A stretch of 62,599 bases of DNA from assembly GCA_963542625.1 (NCBI GenBank), contig CAUTXO010000004.1, forward strand, positions 1-62,599, written 5' to 3'. The notes below the pieces were generated by a model. That model did not search any database, was not told where the DNA came from, and saw only the letters and a program-made list of their open reading frames with translations. Made by a program: the position numbers and the translations under genes. Source of the DNA: CAUTXO01 sp963542625. Lineage in GTDB: Bacteria; Campylobacterota; Campylobacteria; Campylobacterales; SZUA-545. Shown here in pieces: positions 1 to 8,142 of this stretch (position 1 is the stretch's first letter; every line of letters starts with the position of its first letter).

Positions 1-1
1 A

Positions 2-355
2 GCAGACGGCTATACCGTGCCAAAAGAAGGCGTTTATGTGGGGCAAACGGAGATTTTTAGCGCGGGCAGCGTGGTAGCCGCCGCGCCAAGCGAGCAAAGC
101 GTTGCGCCAGCTTGCAAAATTTCTGCCGGCGGTTTGCTGCCGAGCGTCATTTTCGTGGGGCACAGGCTATCCACCGACGACAGTTTTTGCATAGAAACGC
201 ACATTTTAAGCGGGGTCGTGCCCGCTCAAGCAGCAACGCTCAAGCTCCACTTCATAGACTTTTTGCGCGAGAACAAAAAATTTGCCAAGTTATCAGAGCT
301 CAAGGCCGCCATAACGGCAGACATCGACAAAGCGCGCTCCTATTTTCCAAGCTAG
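2..355 (+). CDS. ribF: RibF C-terminal part, riboflavin kinase domain (5' end outside window)
   Basis: The reading frame is open to the window edge, so only the last 117 residues are seen. They match the riboflavin kinase half of the bifunctional FMN/FAD synthetase, which phosphorylates riboflavin to FMN: a GVY strand near the start, PSVIFVGHR, the ETHIL segment that carries the family's catalytic Glu, then a ...FLRENKKF...ELKAAI...DI..AR ending typical of RibF. A GTG at 17 is internal, not a start. The FMN adenylyltransferase half must lie upstream. Identification rests on the order of these short motifs and is fairly secure. Confidence 0.75.
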   Translation, partial: ADGYTVPKEGVYVGQTEIFSAGSVVAAAPSEQSVAPACKISAGGLLPSVIFVGHRLSTDDSFCIETHILSGVVPAQAATLKLHFIDFLRENKKFAKLSELKAAITADIDKARSYFPS

Positions 356-624
356 TCGCCACCGTCTTGGCTAGGCGCATCGCAAACGGACAAGATCCTA
401 GCTCTGCTAAGATCTTTGCCCCGCCAAGATCCAAACGCAAAAACCATAGCCCGCCGCCGCAAGATTTCAGGCGCAAAAGCCTTAAGATCTTGATGCTTTC
501 AAAACCTTTGGCAACCCCAAGATCCTAACCTTTGGCGCGCTCAAGATCTTGGCTGGGATCTTCCCCCGTTTGGATTTTTAAGTGTGGAGTGGCACAATAC
601 CAGCACTAAAAACAAAGGAAACGA
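356..624. other. Intergenic DNA packed with RGATCY motifs
   Basis: No coding frame is supported. Seven RGATCY sites (AGATCY or GGATCT) lie between 390 and 565, mostly as CAAGATCC, TAAGATCT or CAAGATCT. An AAAGGA ribosome-binding site just before 625 belongs to the next gene. The overlapping plus-strand frame 112-528 is a shadow of ribF and of the repeats. Confidence 0.6.
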
Positions 625-1095
625 ATGAAGTTTTTACGGGTCGTTTTGGCAACGCTTGGCGTGCTGAGCCTTTGCGCTGGCGCAGGTGTTGCCGAGCTGG
701 AAAAAGAATGCGAAAATGGTAAGGCGGGAAGTTGCGTTGATTTGGGATTTTCATACGCCAAAGGAGAAAGCGTAGAGCAAGATTACAAAATAGCAAATGA
801 GTTTTTTAAGAAGGCTTGCGATCTTGGAAATGGCAACGGTTGCTCTAATTTGGGACTTTTATATGACAACGGGCAAGGCGTAGAGCAAGATTACAAAAAG
901 GCAAACGAGTTTTACCAAGAGGCTTGCGATCTTGGAAATGGCCTCGGTTGTTTTAATGTGGGAGTTTCATATTATACTGGGAAAGGTGTAAGGCAAGATC
1001 TTGGAACGGCAAAGGAATTTTACGGCAAGGCTTGCGATTTTGGCACTAAACTTGGATGCAACGCTTACAAAATACTAAACGAAAGGGGGTATTAG
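625..1095 (+). CDS. Secreted Sel1-like repeat (Hcp-type) cysteine-rich protein
   Basis: 156 residues. Residues 1-23 form a signal peptide (MKFL, hydrophobic core, ...GAGVA). The rest is Sel1-like repeats of about 36 residues with the pattern A-C-D-L-G-N-G-x-G-C...LG..Y..G.GV.QD...A.E...K. There are four C-x7-C pairs, as in the Helicobacter cysteine-rich proteins (Hcp), where each pair forms an intrarepeat disulfide. It is probably a periplasmic or secreted protein-binding solenoid. An AAAGGAAACGA ribosome-binding site precedes the ATG. It stands alone between ribF and the convergent ychF. The family is clear, but no specific partner can be inferred. Confidence 0.85.
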   Translation: MKFLRVVLATLGVLSLCAGAGVAELEKECENGKAGSCVDLGFSYAKGESVEQDYKIANEFFKKACDLGNGNGCSNLGLLYDNGQGVEQDYKKANEFYQEACDLGNGLGCFNVGVSYYTGKGVRQDLGTAKEFYGKACDFGTKLGCNAYKILNERGY

Positions 1096-1234
1096 CTGGC
1101 GTTTTGTTTGTGCTGCACTTTGCTTGGAACTTGACGCTTGCGTGTAAGATCTTAGATCCCAAGCGCAAGTGCCAAGATCTTAACGCTTACCACAACTTCA
1201 GATCTTGGCGCAAGATCTAGGGTGATGGTTGCGC

Positions 1235-2329
1235 TTAAACGTTAAATCTAAAGTGCATAACGTCGCCGTCTTGGACGATGTAATCCTTGCCCTCAAGGCG
1301 CATTTTGCCGGCTTCTTTTGCCTTTGCTTCCCCGCCACAGGCTATAAAATCGGCGTAGCTGATGACTTCTGCTTTGATAAAACCCTTTTCAAAGTCGTTG
1401 TGAATGGCGGCGGCGGCTTTTGGCGCGGTGGTGTTTTTGCGTATCGTCCAGGCTCTGACTTCCTTGACGCCGGCTGTGAAATAGCTCATCAGCCCTAAAA
1501 TATCGTATGAGCTTTGCACGATTTTATCCAGCCCGCTGCCTTGCACGCCCGCTTCTTGCAAGAATTCTAGGCGCTCATCATCGCTAAGCCCTGCCATATC
1601 TTCTTCTAGCTTGGAGCAAATTGTAATCATCTGGCTTTGGTTTTCTTCGGCGTGGCGAGCGAGTTGCTGGCTGTATTCGTTGCCGTTTGCGATTGCGGCT
1701 TCATCGACGTTTGCGATGTAAATTGTCTTTTTTGCCGTTAGCAAGCGCAGATCTTTAAGCGGCTCGCGCGCGCTCTCATCAAGAAAATTAATCGCGGGCT
1801 TGCCTTCGTTTAGGTGCGCTAGGAGCTTTTGGGCTAGATCTAACCTTGCTTTTGCGTCTTTGTCGCTGCCTTTGGCTAGTTTTGCAAAACGTTCGCGCGC
1901 CTTCTCAAGCGTTGCGATGTCCGCTAAAATTAGCTCGGTTTCTATAATGCTGGCGTCGCGGAGCGGATCCACGCTGCCTTCTACGTGCGTGATGTTGTCG
2001 TCTTTAAAGCACCGCACGATGTGCAAAATGGCGTCGCACTCCCTGATGTTTGCCAAAAAGGCGTTGCCCATTCCCTCGCCCTTGCTTGCGCCGCGCACGA
2101 GACCGGCTATATCCACAAACTCGACCGTTGCGTATTGGTAGCGCTCGGGGGAAACGATTTTGCCAAGCTCGGCTAGGCGCGCGTCAAAAACGGGCACGAT
2201 GGCTTTGTTTGGCTCAATAGTGCAAAAGGGGTAGTTTGCGCTTTGCGCGTTTTGTTCTTTTGTTAGCGCGTTGAATGTTGTGGATTTGCCGACGTTTGCA
2301 AGCCCGACTAGCCCGATTGATAATCCCAT
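1235..2329 (-). CDS. ychF: Ribosome-associated P-loop ATPase YchF (Obg family)
   Basis: 364 residues, the usual length. The N-terminus has the P-loop GLANVGKST at about residues 7-15. A switch region follows (FCTIEPNK), then VDIAGLVRGASKGEGMGN as DxxG. An NVDE stretch stands where GTPases have NKxD, consistent with the ATP preference of this subfamily. A helical hairpin insertion is followed by the C-terminal TGS domain (from RAWTIRKNTTAPKAAA onward). YchF binds ribosomes and hydrolyses ATP in translation and stress control. It is the last gene of the minus-strand operon, 9 nt after murI. Alternative names are engD and ola1. Confidence 0.95.
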   Translation of the reverse strand: MGLSIGLVGLANVGKSTTFNALTKEQNAQSANYPFCTIEPNKAIVPVFDARLAELGKIVSPERYQYATVEFVDIAGLVRGASKGEGMGNAFLANIRECDAILHIVRCFKDDNITHVEGSVDPLRDASIIETELILADIATLEKARERFAKLAKGSDKDAKARLDLAQKLLAHLNEGKPAINFLDESAREPLKDLRLLTAKKTIYIANVDEAAIANGNEYSQQLARHAEENQSQMITICSKLEEDMAGLSDDERLEFLQEAGVQGSGLDKIVQSSYDILGLMSYFTAGVKEVRAWTIRKNTTAPKAAAAIHNDFEKGFIKAEVISYADFIACGGEAKAKEAGKMRLEGKDYIVQDGDVMHFRFNV

Positions 2330-2338
2330 AAAGATCCT

Positions 2339-3082
2339 TTATTTAAGCCACGATGAGGCGATTTTTTTTAGCTCGTTTATGCTGCCTGAGGCGTAGAGCT
2401 CTAGCGCGGTTTTTTCGCTTTGGGCCCTTATGCCAAACTGTCTTCTTAGGTGATCCGCCATTGCGTCGCCTGAGTGTATCAGCTCTGCGCCATTAAAGTA
2501 GGCGCCAAGCTCGGCGGCGATGAGCGGAAAATGCGTGCAAGCTAGGACGACCACCTTTGGCGCGCTAAGCCCGCTAAAGTAATGCTCCATTGCCTTTTGT
2601 AAAACTTCAGATCCAAAGAGCCCTTCTTCTACGATGGGGACGAAAAGCGGCGTGGCGACGGCGTCTATGTTTGTGTAGCCTAGATCTTGGAGCTTGTTTT
2701 GGTAGAGCTTTGAGCTTATCGTTGCGCGCGTGCCTATGACTAAGATCTTGTCGTCTTTGGCGGCGTGGCTTAGGCGGCTAACGGCTTCAATGCCCGCTTC
2801 TATTACGCCGACGACTGGGATCTTTGCCGTTTGTTTTAAGGCTTCTAGCCCGTAAGCCGACGCGGTGTTGCACGCAACTATCAGCATTTCTATATCAAAG
2901 GGCGCAAAAAAATCAAGGGCTTCTAGCGAATAATTTTTGATTGTTTGCGGATCTTTTGTCCCGTAAGGGACGCGCGCCGTGTCGCCGTAATAGATTATTT
3001 TTGAAAACAGATTGTCTTTTAGTAAAGATTTGACAACGGTAAGTCCGCCGACCCCGCTGTCAAAAACACCGACGGTTTTTAT
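2339..3082 (-). CDS. murI: Glutamate racemase MurI with apparent AUA start
   Basis: 247 residues if begun at ATA 3082-3080. It converts L- to D-glutamate for peptidoglycan. The N-terminal motif VFDSGVGGLTV follows immediately after the proposed start (ATA AAA ACC GTC GGT), then YYGDTARVPYG. The first catalytic Cys is in VACNTAS and the second in ACTHFPL. Reading back from the motif there is no ATG, GTG or TTG in frame as far as I traced into rpsR. The only ATG (2887) falls after the essential FDSGVGG segment. The ATA overlaps the rpsR stop (ATATAA), with AGG 9 nt upstream. A sequencing error is the alternative explanation. Function is certain, the start is not. Confidence 0.85.
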   Translation of the reverse strand: MKTVGVFDSGVGGLTVVKSLLKDNLFSKIIYYGDTARVPYGTKDPQTIKNYSLEALDFFAPFDIEMLIVACNTASAYGLEALKQTAKIPVVGVIEAGIEAVSRLSHAAKDDKILVIGTRATISSKLYQNKLQDLGYTNIDAVATPLFVPIVEEGLFGSEVLQKAMEHYFSGLSAPKVVVLACTHFPLIAAELGAYFNGAELIHSGDAMADHLRRQFGIRAQSEKTALELYASGSINELKKIASSWLK

Positions 3083-3327
3083 ATTGAGTAACCTATTTGT
3101 TTTTTGCCAACGACGTAAGGCACGAGCGCCATATGTCTTGCGCGCTTTATGGCGACAGTTACCATATCTTGCGCTTTTTTGGAGTTGCCGGTTAATCTCC
3201 TTGGCATTATCTTGGATCTTTCGCTAAGAGAGTGTTTGATTAGCTTAAGATCTTTATAATCGATGAAGTCTATTTTTGCTTCTGTGTATTTGCAATGTCT
3301 TTTAAAATATTTAACTTTTTCAGCCAT
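3079..3327 (-). CDS. rpsR: 30S ribosomal protein S18
   Basis: 82 residues, full length, starting MAEKVKYFKRHC. The conserved core includes IDYKDLKLIKHSLSE, the KIMPRRLTG motif and a basic C-terminal helix (AIKRARHMALVPYV). S18 binds the 30S platform next to S6. The gene sits in the common bacterial order rpsF-ssb-rpsR, and its stop overlaps the proposed murI start. The spacing from ssb is 10 nt. Confidence 0.97.
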   Translation of the reverse strand: MAEKVKYFKRHCKYTEAKIDFIDYKDLKLIKHSLSERSKIMPRRLTGNSKKAQDMVTVAIKRARHMALVPYVVGKKQIGYSI

Positions 3328-3337
3328 TATTTATCCT

Positions 3338-3814
3338 TTAAAATGGTATTTCATCATCTTCAAAAGATGAATTTTCCGGTGCGTTAGATCTTGGCTTTTG
3401 TCTTTCTTGCGATTTACTAAAAGATTGCCCTTGATCCGCGCCTGAATAGTCGTCTGAGTAGCTACCATCGTCTGCGGCGCCTGAATTTTTGTTATCCACA
3501 AACTGCATATTTTCAGCCACAACGCTATGCCTTGTGCGCGCTTGACCGTTTTGATCTGTCCAGCGCTCTAATTGCAAACGCCCTTCTATAAAGACCTTTG
3601 AGCCTTTTTTTAGGTATTGGTTTGCGATTTCTGCCGTTCTGCCAAACAAGCTGACGTCGATAAACATCGCTTCTTCTTTTGTTTCGTTGCTTATTTTATC
3701 TTTCCATTTTCTGTTTGTTGCCAGCCCTAGCTTGCAAACGGCGCTTCCGCTTGGCGTGTATCTAAGTTCAACGTCGCGCGTTAAATTGCCTATTAACAAA
3801 ACCTTATTTAACAT
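3338..3814 (-). CDS. ssb: Single-stranded DNA-binding protein SSB
   Basis: 158 residues from ATG 3814 (MLNKVLLIGNLTRD). A longer reading of the frame from 3865 would add a lysine-rich stretch inside rpsF and is not credible. The OB-fold runs through about residue 110 (LRYTPSG, ...DVSLFGRTAE, EGRLQLERW). A Gly/Ser/Asp-rich linker follows, then the acidic tip DDEIPF that recruits repair and replication partners. The start lies 11 nt inside rpsF, so translation is probably coupled. Confidence 0.96.
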   Translation of the reverse strand: MLNKVLLIGNLTRDVELRYTPSGSAVCKLGLATNRKWKDKISNETKEEAMFIDVSLFGRTAEIANQYLKKGSKVFIEGRLQLERWTDQNGQARTRHSVVAENMQFVDNKNSGAADDGSYSDDYSGADQGQSFSKSQERQKPRSNAPENSSFEDDEIPF

Positions 3815-4250
3815 ATTCTTCTTCTTGGAATTTTGGGGTTTCTTCTTTTGTTTTTTCAGGGTCAAAAGTCTTTTTAGGCTTGCGCTCCCTTTCTATGAAA
3901 GCCATTTCTTTGTAAGGCTCGCCTTTGGCTTTTTTCACCATATTTTCCCACGCGGCAACTTCCACTTGCTTTGCGTATTTGATGATTATAAAGCGGATTA
4001 TGTCTTCATTTATGCGGTAGATCCGTTCTAGTTCGCGGATTGCGCTGCCTTCTGCTGTGAAGTAAATTACCACGTAAAAGCCGCGCTCGAACTTTTTGAT
4101 CTTATAAGCTAGCTGGCGGCTTCCCATTTCCCAGACAGCATCAACGCTAGCGCCTTGCTTTTCTATGGCGGATTTAATTAGATCCACCTTTGCCTTTAAC
4201 TCTTCTTCTGTGAGAGTTGGTTTAACGATAAACATCGTTTCGTATTTCAT
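3804..4250 (-). CDS. rpsF: 30S ribosomal protein S6
   Basis: 148 residues from ATG 4250 (MKYETMFIVKPTLTEEE). The upstream in-frame start at 4289 lacks conservation. Body motifs: GSRQLAYKIKKFERGFYVVIYFTAE, then a charged C-terminal extension rich in Lys, Glu and Pro (...KTFDPEKTKEETPKFQEEE), which makes it longer than the roughly 100-residue core, as in other Campylobacterota. S6 pairs with S18 on the 30S platform. First of the rpsF-ssb-rpsR trio. Confidence 0.95.
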   Translation of the reverse strand: MKYETMFIVKPTLTEEELKAKVDLIKSAIEKQGASVDAVWEMGSRQLAYKIKKFERGFYVVIYFTAEGSAIRELERIYRINEDIIRFIIIKYAKQVEVAAWENMVKKAKGEPYKEMAFIERERKPKKTFDPEKTKEETPKFQEEEYVK

Positions 4251-4310
4251 AGGTTTCCTTTTGGTCATTTGCCCCTTGAGCCGTCTCAAGAGAAAGAAAG
4301 CGCAAATATA

Positions 4311-5261
4311 CTAAAAAAATTCTTGCAACTTTATTAATGCGCTAAGAAAAACCGCGCGCTTGTGTATTTTTGCGTCTTCTTTGAGCTCTAGCTCCGTTTT
4401 TAAAAGCAATTCTTGAATGTTTAGGTAGGTTTGCTGTTTAATTTTTAGCGCAAGATTGCCGCGTTTGGTTTCAAGCTGCGGCGGCAAGCGGTAGCCTAAA
4501 AAATCCTTTGAATTAATCTGCCCCTTAACCCGCGCGCTAAGCCAAAAGGCAAAAAGCTCGCCAAAGGCGTTTGAAATGCCGGTAATTACGGCAAGCTCGC
4601 CATCTTCATCTAGCAGCATTCTTGCCACCAGCGGCACGACGTTTTTTTTGGCTATCAAAAGCTCTAGCAAATCGTCCATTTGTGCTTCTTTAACCGACGC
4701 AATGAGCGCTAAGATCTCGTCCTTTGGCGTATCAGGCGGATAAAGCGCGATTTTTTCAAGATCTTTTAGCGCGGTTGAAAGGTTGAGCGAATTTTTCGTA
4801 AGCAAGGCCACGATGATGTCTTCTGGCAATTTTGATATGGCTTTTAGCTCCAAAAACGCTTCTTGATACGATGGCTTAAAAAGCCGCACAAAGCACGCGT
4901 CATCGCCTGTAAAATACTTGCTTTTTTCTTTGGCGTCTTCGGCGTAATACTCCAAAATAAAACGGCTTGCTTCGTTTGTTTTTACCGCGCCGATTAGCCG
5001 CTTAAGATCCGCGCCGTCTATTTTTTTGTCTGTTTTTACGAGCAAAACGTTGTTTGCACTAAAAAGCCCGGTGTAGAGTAGGTGCTCTAGGGCTTGGTCT
5101 ATATTAAATTCGCCAAAATATTGCTTAAGCACGGACGCGTCCGGCACTATTTCTAAAAGTGCGCGCGTGTATTTTTGCACTAGGTATTCGTTTTCCCCAA
5201 AAAGCATAACGGCTCTTGGCGTCTTGGTTTCTAAAAGCTCTTCAAACTCTTTTTTATACAT
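4311..5261 (-). CDS. holA: DNA polymerase III delta subunit HolA
   Basis: 316 residues. HolA opens the beta sliding clamp within the clamp loader. The N-terminus MYKKEFEELLETKTPRAVMLFGENEYLVQ contains the LFGENE(Y/F) motif usual at the start of delta subunits. A central helical stretch (LEKIALYPPDTPKDEILALIASVKEAQMDDLLELL) and a C-terminal collar region of the expected size follow. The start overlaps the end of rnr by 8 nt. Sequence conservation of delta is low across bacteria, but length, motif and place agree. Confidence 0.85.
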   Translation of the reverse strand: MYKKEFEELLETKTPRAVMLFGENEYLVQKYTRALLEIVPDASVLKQYFGEFNIDQALEHLLYTGLFSANNVLLVKTDKKIDGADLKRLIGAVKTNEASRFILEYYAEDAKEKSKYFTGDDACFVRLFKPSYQEAFLELKAISKLPEDIIVALLTKNSLNLSTALKDLEKIALYPPDTPKDEILALIASVKEAQMDDLLELLIAKKNVVPLVARMLLDEDGELAVITGISNAFGELFAFWLSARVKGQINSKDFLGYRLPPQLETKRGNLALKIKQQTYLNIQELLLKTELELKEDAKIHKRAVFLSALIKLQEFF

Positions 5262-7266
5262 CTAAGATCTCGCCGCTAATCCTAGCGCCGACTAAATTTG
5301 AGCCCGTTATTTTTACCTTTACCTTTTCAAAAACTTCAAACCGGCGCTTGTCTTGGCAAAAAACCTTTGCGCCAAATGCTCCGCTGCTTAATTTTACGAT
5401 GTAGGTTTTATCCTTTGCCACGCTGTCTATGTAGCCCTCACACTCCGCACCTGCTTGCTTTTGCGCCCATCTTGCGTAGATGAGATCGTGATAATCCCAT
5501 TCTATCTTGCTCGTTTCTTCTTCAAGGGCGCTGATGATTGCGGTGGCGGTTTGGAGCTCTTTTTTTATGTATGAAATTAGCTTTTCGTCTTGCTTGATGA
5601 TTGCCTTTAGGTAGCGGTGCAAGATAAGATCTGAGTAGCGGCGGATAGGCGACGTGAAATGCGTGTAGCTCTTAAAGCCAAGCCCAAAGTGCCCTGAATT
5701 GTCGTAAGAATAGAAGGCGCGCTTTAGGGATTTTATTATCATTTTATCCACAAGATCTTCAATGCCACGCCCGCGCGCGGCTTCTTGGATTAGCAAAACT
5801 TGCTTGTGAAGATCCAAGACCTGCTGCACGTGTATTCCTTGATTTTCAAGCGTGGCAATGATTTCTTTTATGTCTTTTCTCTGCGCGGCGCCGTGCGTTC
5901 TAAAGATCCCTTGCTTGTAGTATTTTGACGCGCAAATATTTGCCGCTAGCATACATTCTTCCACGAGCGAGTGTGAAAACGTTTGCTTTTCTTTTTCTAT
6001 CTCCAAAAGCTCAAGATCTTCGCCAAGCACAAAACGCACTTCATCGCTTGAAAAGTTGTAGCCATTTTTAAGCCTTTTTTGCCGTAAGATCTTCGCAAGA
6101 TCTGCAAGCGCAAATAAAAACTTAAACTTTGTTTTGCCCGCGCGCTTGGCGTTTGCGCTAGGGGTTGCGCCGGTTTTGCTTGAGTTTTCGCTTGCGCCGC
6201 TGCCGTCTTTGCCGTTTAAAGCGTTAGCTTGTTCGCCGCCTTGTGTGCCTAAGATCTCGTCGATTTCTTCGTAGCAAAAGCGTTTTTTGGAGCGAATGAC
6301 CGCTTCAAAAAGTTCGTAATTTGTAATTTCGCCGCTTTCATTAAAAGCTATTTTAAATGTAAAGACAAGCCTATCGACGTTTTCGTTTAGCGAGCATAGG
6401 TTTTCGCTTAAAGCGCGCGGCAGCATCGGGATACTTTTGTGCGGAAAGTAAATGCTAAACCCGCGTTTTTTCGCGGCTTTATCAAGAAACGAAAACTCTC
6501 TAACATATTCACTCACGTCCGCAATCGCCACGTAAAGCTCCCGCGCGCTTTCGTCGTAATACAAGGCGTCGTCAAAATCCTTTGCGGTGGCTGGATCTAT
6601 GGTAATAAAATCAAGCTCTGTTAGATCCTTTCTATCTGGATACATCGTTTTATCCACGCTAGAGCCGTAGCTTGCTGCTTCCATCAGGGCGTCTTCGCTA
6701 AAAATTTCCTTGCGTAAGTATCTCCCAAGCGTGATTTTCTCGTCCATTTTGGCGTCGCTAATATTGCCTAAAACGTCCGTTATTTCGCCGTTTGTTGGGT
6801 TTATGCAAAGCACCGTGCCTTGCGGAAGCGTTTTTAAGGATTTTTGCTTTGATGAGGTTTGAATGACCTTTTGAGTAAAAAATTCTACCGCCTGATATTT
6901 ATCTTTTATCTTAAGCAGGCAAGCCATAATCGGCGGTTTTTGCACGGCAAAGGTGTAGCGGATCTTGACGTTTTTTTTGTTTTCACAAATGCAAAGATCC
7001 CCGCTAGAAGCGCCCTTTAGGCTTTTTTGCCGCACGATTGGATCTTTTTCTTTTGTGTTTTTTTGTAAGGGCACAAGGTAAGCAATGTGTGAATTCCCGC
7101 GCGGGATCTCTAGCCTTGCGGCAAAGATCCCCTTAGTGTATGTGTAAGTGTCTTTATTTAGCACGACAAGCGACATTTTTTTCAAAAGCTCGATGAAATT
7201 TTTTTGCGGTTTTGTCAGCGAGCCTTTTTGTATTCCGTTTGTTAGGGCGTAGATTGTTTCTTTCAA
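5254..7266 (-). CDS. rnr: Ribonuclease R (RNB-family 3'-5' exoribonuclease)
   Basis: 670 residues. The RNB catalytic centre is plain: FITIDPATAKDFDDALYYD, with the Asp cluster that binds Mg2+, followed by VAIADVSEYV, PRALSENLCSLN and the YTHFTSPIRRYSDLILHR block. Cold-shock-like domains precede it and a short S1-like segment ends the protein. It degrades structured RNA. The start is TTG 7266 in a TTGA overlap with the HDOD gene. A low-complexity Gly/Ser/Ala/Asn segment at about residues 340-378 interrupts the RNB domain and looks like an extra surface loop. It is not made of GATC motifs. Confidence 0.93.
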   Translation of the reverse strand: MKETIYALTNGIQKGSLTKPQKNFIELLKKMSLVVLNKDTYTYTKGIFAARLEIPRGNSHIAYLVPLQKNTKEKDPIVRQKSLKGASSGDLCICENKKNVKIRYTFAVQKPPIMACLLKIKDKYQAVEFFTQKVIQTSSKQKSLKTLPQGTVLCINPTNGEITDVLGNISDAKMDEKITLGRYLRKEIFSEDALMEAASYGSSVDKTMYPDRKDLTELDFITIDPATAKDFDDALYYDESARELYVAIADVSEYVREFSFLDKAAKKRGFSIYFPHKSIPMLPRALSENLCSLNENVDRLVFTFKIAFNESGEITNYELFEAVIRSKKRFCYEEIDEILGTQGGEQANALNGKDGSGASENSSKTGATPSANAKRAGKTKFKFLFALADLAKILRQKRLKNGYNFSSDEVRFVLGEDLELLEIEKEKQTFSHSLVEECMLAANICASKYYKQGIFRTHGAAQRKDIKEIIATLENQGIHVQQVLDLHKQVLLIQEAARGRGIEDLVDKMIIKSLKRAFYSYDNSGHFGLGFKSYTHFTSPIRRYSDLILHRYLKAIIKQDEKLISYIKKELQTATAIISALEEETSKIEWDYHDLIYARWAQKQAGAECEGYIDSVAKDKTYIVKLSSGAFGAKVFCQDKRRFEVFEKVKVKITGSNLVGARISGEILDV

Positions 7267-8075
7267 AATACCATTCTTTGGAGATTTGATAGTAAGGCTT
7301 TAAAAGCTTTTGTGTCCATTTCGTTTTCCGCTAAGATCAGCGCGGATTGCTCTATGCTTTCATCACTTATGCCGCCCATAAAAGGCACGGCAACCCTTAT
7401 GGCGTTTAGCGCTAGGGCGTAGGCTCGTATATTTTCAGGCGCTTGTTTGTAGTCGTCTGAATACTTTATAGCTTGCACTAGATCTGTATCAAACTTCCAG
7501 TGGTCAAAAACCATAGAGCTAACGCCCGCTGCGGCAATGCCAAAGAATTCTTTCTCCGCTTGCGCCGCCGCGCCAAGCTCTTTTAGCCTTGCTGTAAATT
7601 CGGCGTCTTTTCCGCTATTTATTAGCCTATCGGATATAACGATTTTCCCAACGCCAAGCAAAAAAGAAGCCGGCGAGAGCGTATCTAGCATTTTAGGATC
7701 AACCGTTTTATACCAATCCGTCATTAATTTATTGTGAAGTTGTGAGATGTTTGAAAAGTCATCAATGCTAATGCCGTAAGGGCTTAGGTTGATTTTTAGC
7801 GTGTTTTTAACCGAGCTTGCAATCGCAAAGCCCTTGACCGTCGCCATTCCAAAGAGTGAAACAGCTTGCGTTACGCTGTTAATTTCCCTGCTAAAGCCAT
7901 AAAGTGGGGAGTTTGCCGCCTTTAGCAAGTTTGCCGTTAGCATTGGATCTTTTTGCACTATTGCCGTTAGCCTACCGATCCCAGCGTTTGGATCATTGCA
8001 AATTTCGTTTAATTCGCTCAAAGAAGACGGAAGCGGCGGCAATGATTTTATTGCGGTTTCTAGTGTATCGCTCAT
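7263..8075 (-). CDS. HDOD-domain signalling protein
   Basis: 270 residues, essentially one HDOD domain: LPPLPSSLSELNEICNDPNAGIGRLTAIVQKDPMLTANLLKAANSPLYG is the classic N-terminal half, followed by ...TQAVSLFGMATVKGFAIASS and a helical C-terminal half. HDOD proteins are HD-like but lack the metal site, and act in regulation or as scaffolds. Related genes are common in Campylobacter and Helicobacter. It is the first gene of the minus-strand operon leading into rnr and is transcribed divergently from gpsA, 67 nt apart. Target unknown. Confidence 0.88.
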   Translation of the reverse strand: MSDTLETAIKSLPPLPSSLSELNEICNDPNAGIGRLTAIVQKDPMLTANLLKAANSPLYGFSREINSVTQAVSLFGMATVKGFAIASSVKNTLKINLSPYGISIDDFSNISQLHNKLMTDWYKTVDPKMLDTLSPASFLLGVGKIVISDRLINSGKDAEFTARLKELGAAAQAEKEFFGIAAAGVSSMVFDHWKFDTDLVQAIKYSDDYKQAPENIRAYALALNAIRVAVPFMGGISDESIEQSALILAENEMDTKAFKALLSNLQRMVF

Positions 8076-8129
8076 TTATTTTCCTTAATTTTGCGTGATT
8101 GTAGCAAAACTTAATAAAAGTAAATTTTG

Positions 8130-8135
8130 TATAAT
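8130..8135 (+). promoter_or_regulatory. -10 element of gpsA; leaderless mRNA likely
   Basis: TTTTGTATAAT is followed by seven T residues and then the gpsA ATG at 8143. A sigma70 start 6-8 nt after the -10 box would fall on the ATG itself. No Shine-Dalgarno sequence is present. The same TTTTGTATAAT string occurs before secG and before the small gene at 61859. Confidence 0.6.
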
Positions 8136-8142
8136 TTTTTTT

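Noticed and set aside
112..528. Long plus-strand frame overlapping ribF and the following gap
   Set aside because: It is out of frame with the conserved RibF sequence, has no family and is extended only by GATC-rich DNA.
3815..3865. N-terminally longer SSB
   Set aside because: The added residues are Lys-rich coding-strand shadow of rpsF; SSB family members begin at MLNKVLLIGNL.
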